DNA of 64,000 bases. Source: Saccharospirillum sp039982735. Its GTDB lineage: Bacteria; Pseudomonadota; Gammaproteobacteria; Pseudomonadales; Natronospirillaceae. The position numbers and the translations under genes are program-made. Below, piece by piece: positions 60,407 to 64,000 of this stretch; position 1 is the stretch's first letter, and each line of letters begins with the position of its first letter. A model generated the notes under the pieces. It ran no database searches. It was not told where the DNA came from and saw nothing but the letters and a program-made list of their open reading frames with translations. The DNA is taken from positions 62,001 through 126,000 of the forward strand of contig NZ_JBDWXV010000015.1 in NCBI RefSeq assembly GCF_039982735.1, written 5' to 3'.

Positions 60407-62110
60407 TTACTGCATCGCCGCCATCACAGGATCTCCCACCTCAATAACATACACCGCAATCAGCGTAATCACACCCGCAAACGCTAGGTAATACAGTGTC
60501 GGAATGATGGTCATGCGCAGTATCGTGCCCTCGCGCCCCATCAAACCAACGGTAGCCGAAGCCGCAACAATATTGTGAATGGCAATCATATTCCCGGCCG
60601 CCGCACCCACCGCCTGGGCAGACACCAGCATCGCGGTTGAAACCCCCAGCAACTGAGCCGTATTGAACTGAAAATCAGACAGCATGAGATTCGACAAGGT
60701 GTTGGAGCCGGCAATAAAGGCACCCAAGGCACCAACGGTTGATGCAAACATTGGGTACACTACCCCGACTCCGTTCGACACCAACTGCGCCATCGCACGC
60801 GGCATCGAAGGCAAGTCGGCCGCGTTCACGCCAGAATTAATCAGAATTCGAACCATGGGAATGGTGAATACCAGCACAAAGCCGGCGCTGATCAGGGTTT
60901 TGGTGCTCTCGCTGGCCGCATGGCCCAGCGAACGCATTCCCACGCGCTGAAGTAACATTGTAAGCGCTACCACAACCACCATGATACCGCCTGGCAAATA
61001 CAGGGGCTGCAGACTGCCACTGATGCCGCCCTCGCCCAAAATATCGGTCCAGCCGAAGGCAAGAAAGGTTTCCACGAAACTTTTCAGAACGGGAATGGCC
61101 CGGGTCAGCACCAGCAATATCGCCAGCAAGGCGTAGGGCGCCCAGGCCCGCAGCAGCGGCATGCGCTGCTCGGGTGGCGTGTCATCCAATGGAATGTTAA
61201 CGCTGCCATTCCAGGCTTCAGGCCACTGCTGTTTAGCCGAGAAATCCCAGGGCTCTTTCGGCAGTAACCAGCCACGCTTGGCCACCGGCACGACAATCAT
61301 CAAGCCGATCAGCGCACCCAGCATTGAGGGGAATTCAGGGCCGAGCAGAATGCCAGCCGCCGCGTAGGGAATGGTAAATGCCAGGCCTGCAAACAGCGCA
61401 AATGGAAACATGGCAAAACCTTCCCGCCACTGTTTTTTCTCGCCGAAAAACCGCGTCAGCATCAGGCACATCAGAAACGGCATCAGGGTGCCGATAATAC
61501 CGTGGGTAATCGCAATTTCAGAGGTCATCAGCCGGTAAAATTCGCTCCAACTGCTGCCATCGGCAACCAGCAATTCGGTAATGGCGATTCGGTCCAGCCC
61601 CCCGGTTACCCCGACCACAATGGGCGTACCCACGGCCCCGAAAGATACCGGCGTTGACTGCACCATCATACCCATCACCACCGCAGCCATGGCCGGGAAA
61701 CCGAGCGCGACCATCAACGGCGCAGCAATGGCGGCTGTGGTGCCAAACCCGGATGCCCCCTCCAGAAAGCAGCCAAACATCCAAGCCACCAGAATCACCT
61801 GAACCCGCCGGTCCGGGCTGATGTCGGAAAACCCGGCACGAATGGCCGAGAGCGCACCACTGGCTTTCAGAGTGTTAAGGAGCAGTAGCGCGCCAAAAAT
61901 AATCCAGAGAATACCCGCTGTAAGAATCAGCCCTTGCAGCACAGAAGCGGTCATCCGCATCAGGCTCATCTGCCACACCCAGCCACCCAGTACCAGGGTG
62001 ACCAGCAGCACGACCGGCATGGCTTTTTTGGCGGGCCAGTGAAAGCCAACCAATAGAATGCCAGCCAGTACAATAGGCAAGAAAGCCAGGGAATAAACAA
62101 CAGACAGCAT
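60407..62110 (-). CDS. lldP: L-lactate permease family transporter
   Basis: A 567-residue inner-membrane symporter with about 13-14 membrane segments. GCFLEGASGFGTTAAIAAPLM and QSTPVSFGAVGTPIVVG are signature segments of the LctP/LldP family. ATG 62110 is preceded by CTGGAG at seven bases; the frame is open nine codons further. Length (about 550-590) is typical. Lactate or glycolate uptake is expected. No lactate dehydrogenase gene is adjacent. Confidence 0.9.
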   Translation of the reverse strand: MLSVVYSLAFLPIVLAGILLVGFHWPAKKAMPVVLLVTLVLGGWVWQMSLMRMTASVLQGLILTAGILWIIFGALLLLNTLKASGALSAIRAGFSDISPDRRVQVILVAWMFGCFLEGASGFGTTAAIAAPLMVALGFPAMAAVVMGMMVQSTPVSFGAVGTPIVVGVTGGLDRIAITELLVADGSSWSEFYRLMTSEIAITHGIIGTLMPFLMCLMLTRFFGEKKQWREGFAMFPFALFAGLAFTIPYAAAGILLGPEFPSMLGALIGLMIVVPVAKRGWLLPKEPWDFSAKQQWPEAWNGSVNIPLDDTPPEQRMPLLRAWAPYALLAILLVLTRAIPVLKSFVETFLAFGWTDILGEGGISGSLQPLYLPGGIMVVVVALTMLLQRVGMRSLGHAASESTKTLISAGFVLVFTIPMVRILINSGVNAADLPSMPRAMAQLVSNGVGVVYPMFASTVGALGAFIAGSNTLSNLMLSDFQFNTAQLLGVSTAMLVSAQAVGAAAGNMIAIHNIVAASATVGLMGREGTILRMTIIPTLYYLAFAGVITLIAVYVIEVGDPVMAAMQ

Positions 62111-62218
62111 GCAAAGCTCCAGACAGAGGTTTTTCAACCTCGCAGTCTAGACCACTGATCGAGTTATAACTTGCTTGGGATCAAGAAACCCGTGGTTTGC
62201 TCGCTCCTTGCTGGCCCA

Positions 62219-62980
62219 TCACCAATGCAGTGTTGCTCCAAACAGGGCGTAATGCAGCCAGGCGAATGTGTAGACGTCGCCGCCTTCGCCACCCCCTTCC
62301 AGGGTGCGGTAACCAGCTCTCGCCGTTACCCGGTCACTCCACCGGTAATTGGCAACAAATGCTGCATCGATCGCCCGGCCCTGGGGGCTGCCCAGTGCGT
62401 CAATATCGAATTCCAGCGTCACGGCATCGCTCAGGTGACGTTGTGCATTAAAATGCAACAAGGGCACAACACCCAGGTTGGGGTCATCGGCTTCGGTGCT
62501 GCCCTGAGTCAGCCGAATGTTGGCATCCCGAACCAGCAGCGTTGCGCCCGCCCCCAGCGTCCACTGTTGATCGTCCTGAAAGGTATAGCGATAAGTCAGC
62601 CGGTAGGTGTTGAACTTGTAGTAGCCTTCGATGGGTGTATCGGCCGCGAAGGATTCGCCACCGAAGCGAGTCGGCTCACTCAGTGTGCCTGTGCCTTCAA
62701 TGCTGACCGGGGCATAGAGCGCCCGCACGGTGTGACGCTCGGCGAACGTTTCTTCAACGCTGAGGCGGACATAGGGCACCGGGCCGGCACCGGTGAGTTC
62801 GAGCAGATCGAAGCGGTCACCGGCCGATGAATTGGGGATCTGGGTATCGTTGTAAGAGAAGCCGAGCGGGCCGGCCTCGAACGTCAGATTCAACGCCTGG
62901 GCAGGCACCGCCACCAGCGTCAACGCCGGCACTAACGCCAGCCGACTGAGAATTGAGGAAAAAACGGGGAAACGAACCAT
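62219..62980 (-). CDS. Outer-membrane beta-barrel protein, unknown
   Basis: A 253-residue exported protein. The signal peptide ends VAVPAQA before LNLTFE. The rest alternates polar and hydrophobic residues in amphipathic strands (for example YKFNTYRLTYRYTF, QWTLGAGATLLVRDANIRL) and ends in a C-terminal aromatic residue (ATLHW), which together suggest a barrel of about eight to ten strands. No family name is offered. AAGGAG lies seven bases before the ATG. That ribosome binding site sits in the loop of a perfect hairpin (62976-63011), so its translation may be controlled. Confidence 0.7.
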   Translation of the reverse strand: MVRFPVFSSILSRLALVPALTLVAVPAQALNLTFEAGPLGFSYNDTQIPNSSAGDRFDLLELTGAGPVPYVRLSVEETFAERHTVRALYAPVSIEGTGTLSEPTRFGGESFAADTPIEGYYKFNTYRLTYRYTFQDDQQWTLGAGATLLVRDANIRLTQGSTEADDPNLGVVPLLHFNAQRHLSDAVTLEFDIDALGSPQGRAIDAAFVANYRWSDRVTARAGYRTLEGGGEGGDVYTFAWLHYALFGATLHW

Positions 62981-63011
62981 GGTGATGCTCCTTTTGAACG
63001 ATCACCATGGT
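62976..63011 (-). promoter_or_regulatory. Perfect 11-bp palindrome enclosing ribosome binding site and start codon
   Basis: ACCATGGTGAT (62976-62986) pairs perfectly with ATCACCATGGT (63001-63011) around a 14-base loop. On the minus strand the loop holds AAGGAG and the distal arm contains the ATG start of the barrel protein. The opposite arm contains another ATG in a different frame. In mRNA the hairpin would expose the ribosome binding site but sequester the start codon. An operator palindrome is the alternative. Confidence 0.65.
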
Positions 63012-63033
63012 ACGGCAGGCAACTCAAGCCGGT

Positions 63034-64000
63034 TCAGACTTTACGTTCCCAGACCTCTTTCAAGCCGATGGTTCGGTTGAACACCAGGGCATCCGGTTTG
63101 GACTCATACCGGTCTATCACAAAGTACCCTTCGCGCTCGAACTGATACGACTGCTCCGCCGCGCCCTTGGCCAGGCTCGGCTCGACCACGCAGCCAGTTA
63201 GCACCTTCAACGATTCGGGGTTCAGGTACTGCATGAAGTCATCACCGCCGCGATCCGGGGTTTCGGTATCGAACAGGCGGTCGTACAAGCGCACTGTGGC
63301 CGGCACGCCTTCGCTGGCCGACACCCAGTGAATCACACCGCGCGGGCGAACGCCTTCAGGGGCATCAGCACCTACCGTGCCTTCGACCACCTTGGCACGA
63401 ATCTCTGTAATCTCACCGGCGTCGTTCTTGATCACTTCATCGGCCTGAATGATGTAGGCATTGCGCAACCGCACCCATTCACCGGAGACCAGGCGCTTGA
63501 ACTTCTTGCGCGACAGGGTGTTGTCTTCATTGAAATCGGACCGGTCGATGTAGATTTCGCGGGTGAACGGCAGTTCGCGCTCGCCCAGGTCTTCCCGATT
63601 CGGGTGGCCCGGGGCGGTGAACACTTCGCGGTGCCCTTCTGGCAGGTTGGTGAACACCACTTTCAACGGGTCCAGCACGGCCATGGCGCGGGGGGCGTTG
63701 TCGTTCAAGTCTTCCCGGATGGCGAAGTCGAGCATGCCCAGGTCCACCACGCCGCCGGCGCGGCTGGTGCCAACCATATCGGAGAAGTGGCGCAGCGAGG
63801 CTGGCGTGACACCGCGACGACGCATGCCACTGATGGTGGGCATGCGCGGGTCGTCCCACCCATCGACCACGCCATCATCGACCAGGCGCTTGAGTTTGCG
63901 CTTGGAGGTAATGGTGTAGTTCACGTTTAACCGGGCAAATTCATACTGGCGCGGCACGGCAGGCACGGGCAATTTGCTGATGAACCAGTCGTACAGGGGC
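63034..64000 (-). CDS. glnS: Glutaminyl-tRNA synthetase (C-terminal part; 5' end beyond window)
   Basis: About 321 codons of a class I synthetase are visible, reading PLYDWFISKLPVPAVPRQYEF at the window edge. The KMSKS-equivalent is ITSKRKLKRLV. GWDDPRMPTISGMRRRGVTP follows, then the beta-barrel anticodon-binding domains and the C-terminal QFEREGYFVIDRYES typical of GlnRS rather than GluRS. The stop is 53 bases before the barrel protein start. The N-terminal Rossmann part lies outside. Confidence 0.96.
   Translation of the reverse strand, partial: PLYDWFISKLPVPAVPRQYEFARLNVNYTITSKRKLKRLVDDGVVDGWDDPRMPTISGMRRRGVTPASLRHFSDMVGTSRAGGVVDLGMLDFAIREDLNDNAPRAMAVLDPLKVVFTNLPEGHREVFTAPGHPNREDLGERELPFTREIYIDRSDFNEDNTLSRKKFKRLVSGEWVRLRNAYIIQADEVIKNDAGEITEIRAKVVEGTVGADAPEGVRPRGVIHWVSASEGVPATVRLYDRLFDTETPDRGGDDFMQYLNPESLKVLTGCVVEPSLAKGAAEQSYQFEREGYFVIDRYESKPDALVFNRTIGLKEVWERKV

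Overview
This 64 kb window is a chromosomal segment of a gammaproteobacterium with about 60 densely packed genes, most on the minus strand. Gene content supports the class: rpsF-rpsR-DUF2232-rplI, guaBA-xseA, ndk-rlmN-pilW-ispG-hisS-yfgM-bamB-der, aceK, LolCDE-like ABC parts and L-lactate permease. A compatible-solute cluster for glucosylglycerate, together with glycogen genes, suggests a salt-exposed, probably marine organism. Saccharospirillum/Reinekea-like Oceanospirillales would fit, but that is a guess without a database search. No prophage, CRISPR array or complete insertion sequence was seen.

Layout. 1-2.1 kb: ribosomal protein operon (S6, S18, membrane protein, L9) with its promoter. 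2.2-4.7 kb: LemA plus M48 metalloprotease. 5.05-5.4 kb: tRNA-Met and two identical tRNA-Gln genes behind one good promoter. 5.5-7.4 kb: mercaptopyruvate sulfurtransferase and a secreted polysaccharide deacetylase. 7.4-11.6 kb: fructose-bisphosphatase, then glycerate kinase, glucosyl-3-phosphoglycerate phosphatase and synthase. 11.9-13.7 kb: a DUF3581 protein and a PfkB sugar kinase. 13.9 kb: tRNA-Glu, followed by a 266 bp MITE-like element. 14.4-16.9 kb: a membrane protein and AceK. 17.9-20.6 kb: glgC-glgA. 20.6-27.3 kb: MFS transporter, tadA, guaB-guaA and xseA. 27.3-31.6 kb: AttH-type secreted protein with an FtsX/LolD-type ABC transporter. 31.7-41.3 kb: chaC and the conserved der-to-ndk block, in which rodZ is missing from its usual place. 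41.5-43 kb: an EAL protein with a degenerate GGDEF domain. 43-51 kb: a composite iscR-iscS-sufBCDS-iscA-like-sufT-sufE operon, with an almost perfect IscR type 1 operator over its promoter. 51.4-58.3 kb: a Liv-type ABC importer operon ending in an acyl-CoA synthetase. 58.4-60.1 kb: a 2OG-Fe(II) oxygenase and a two-subunit bacterioferritin. 60.4-62.1 kb: L-lactate permease. 62.2-64 kb: an outer-membrane barrel protein and the 3' part of glnS.

The least explained content is non-coding. Two members of one TA-flanked inverted-repeat family occur: a 266 bp, internally folded copy at 14.06 kb and a 47 bp fold-back at 59.01 kb. The short copy supplies both the stop codon and a terminator-like hairpin to the oxygenase gene. 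A second structured repeat lies at 60.12 kb. A long inverted repeat lies inside the Liv operon at 54.3 kb, and an 11 bp perfect palindrome frames the ribosome binding site of the outer-membrane protein gene at 63.0 kb.

Metabolically, the window links gluconeogenesis (fbp), ADP-glucose and glycogen synthesis (glgCA), glucosylglycerate synthesis and recycling, and the glyoxylate switch (aceK). It also holds iron-sulfur cluster assembly and iron storage.
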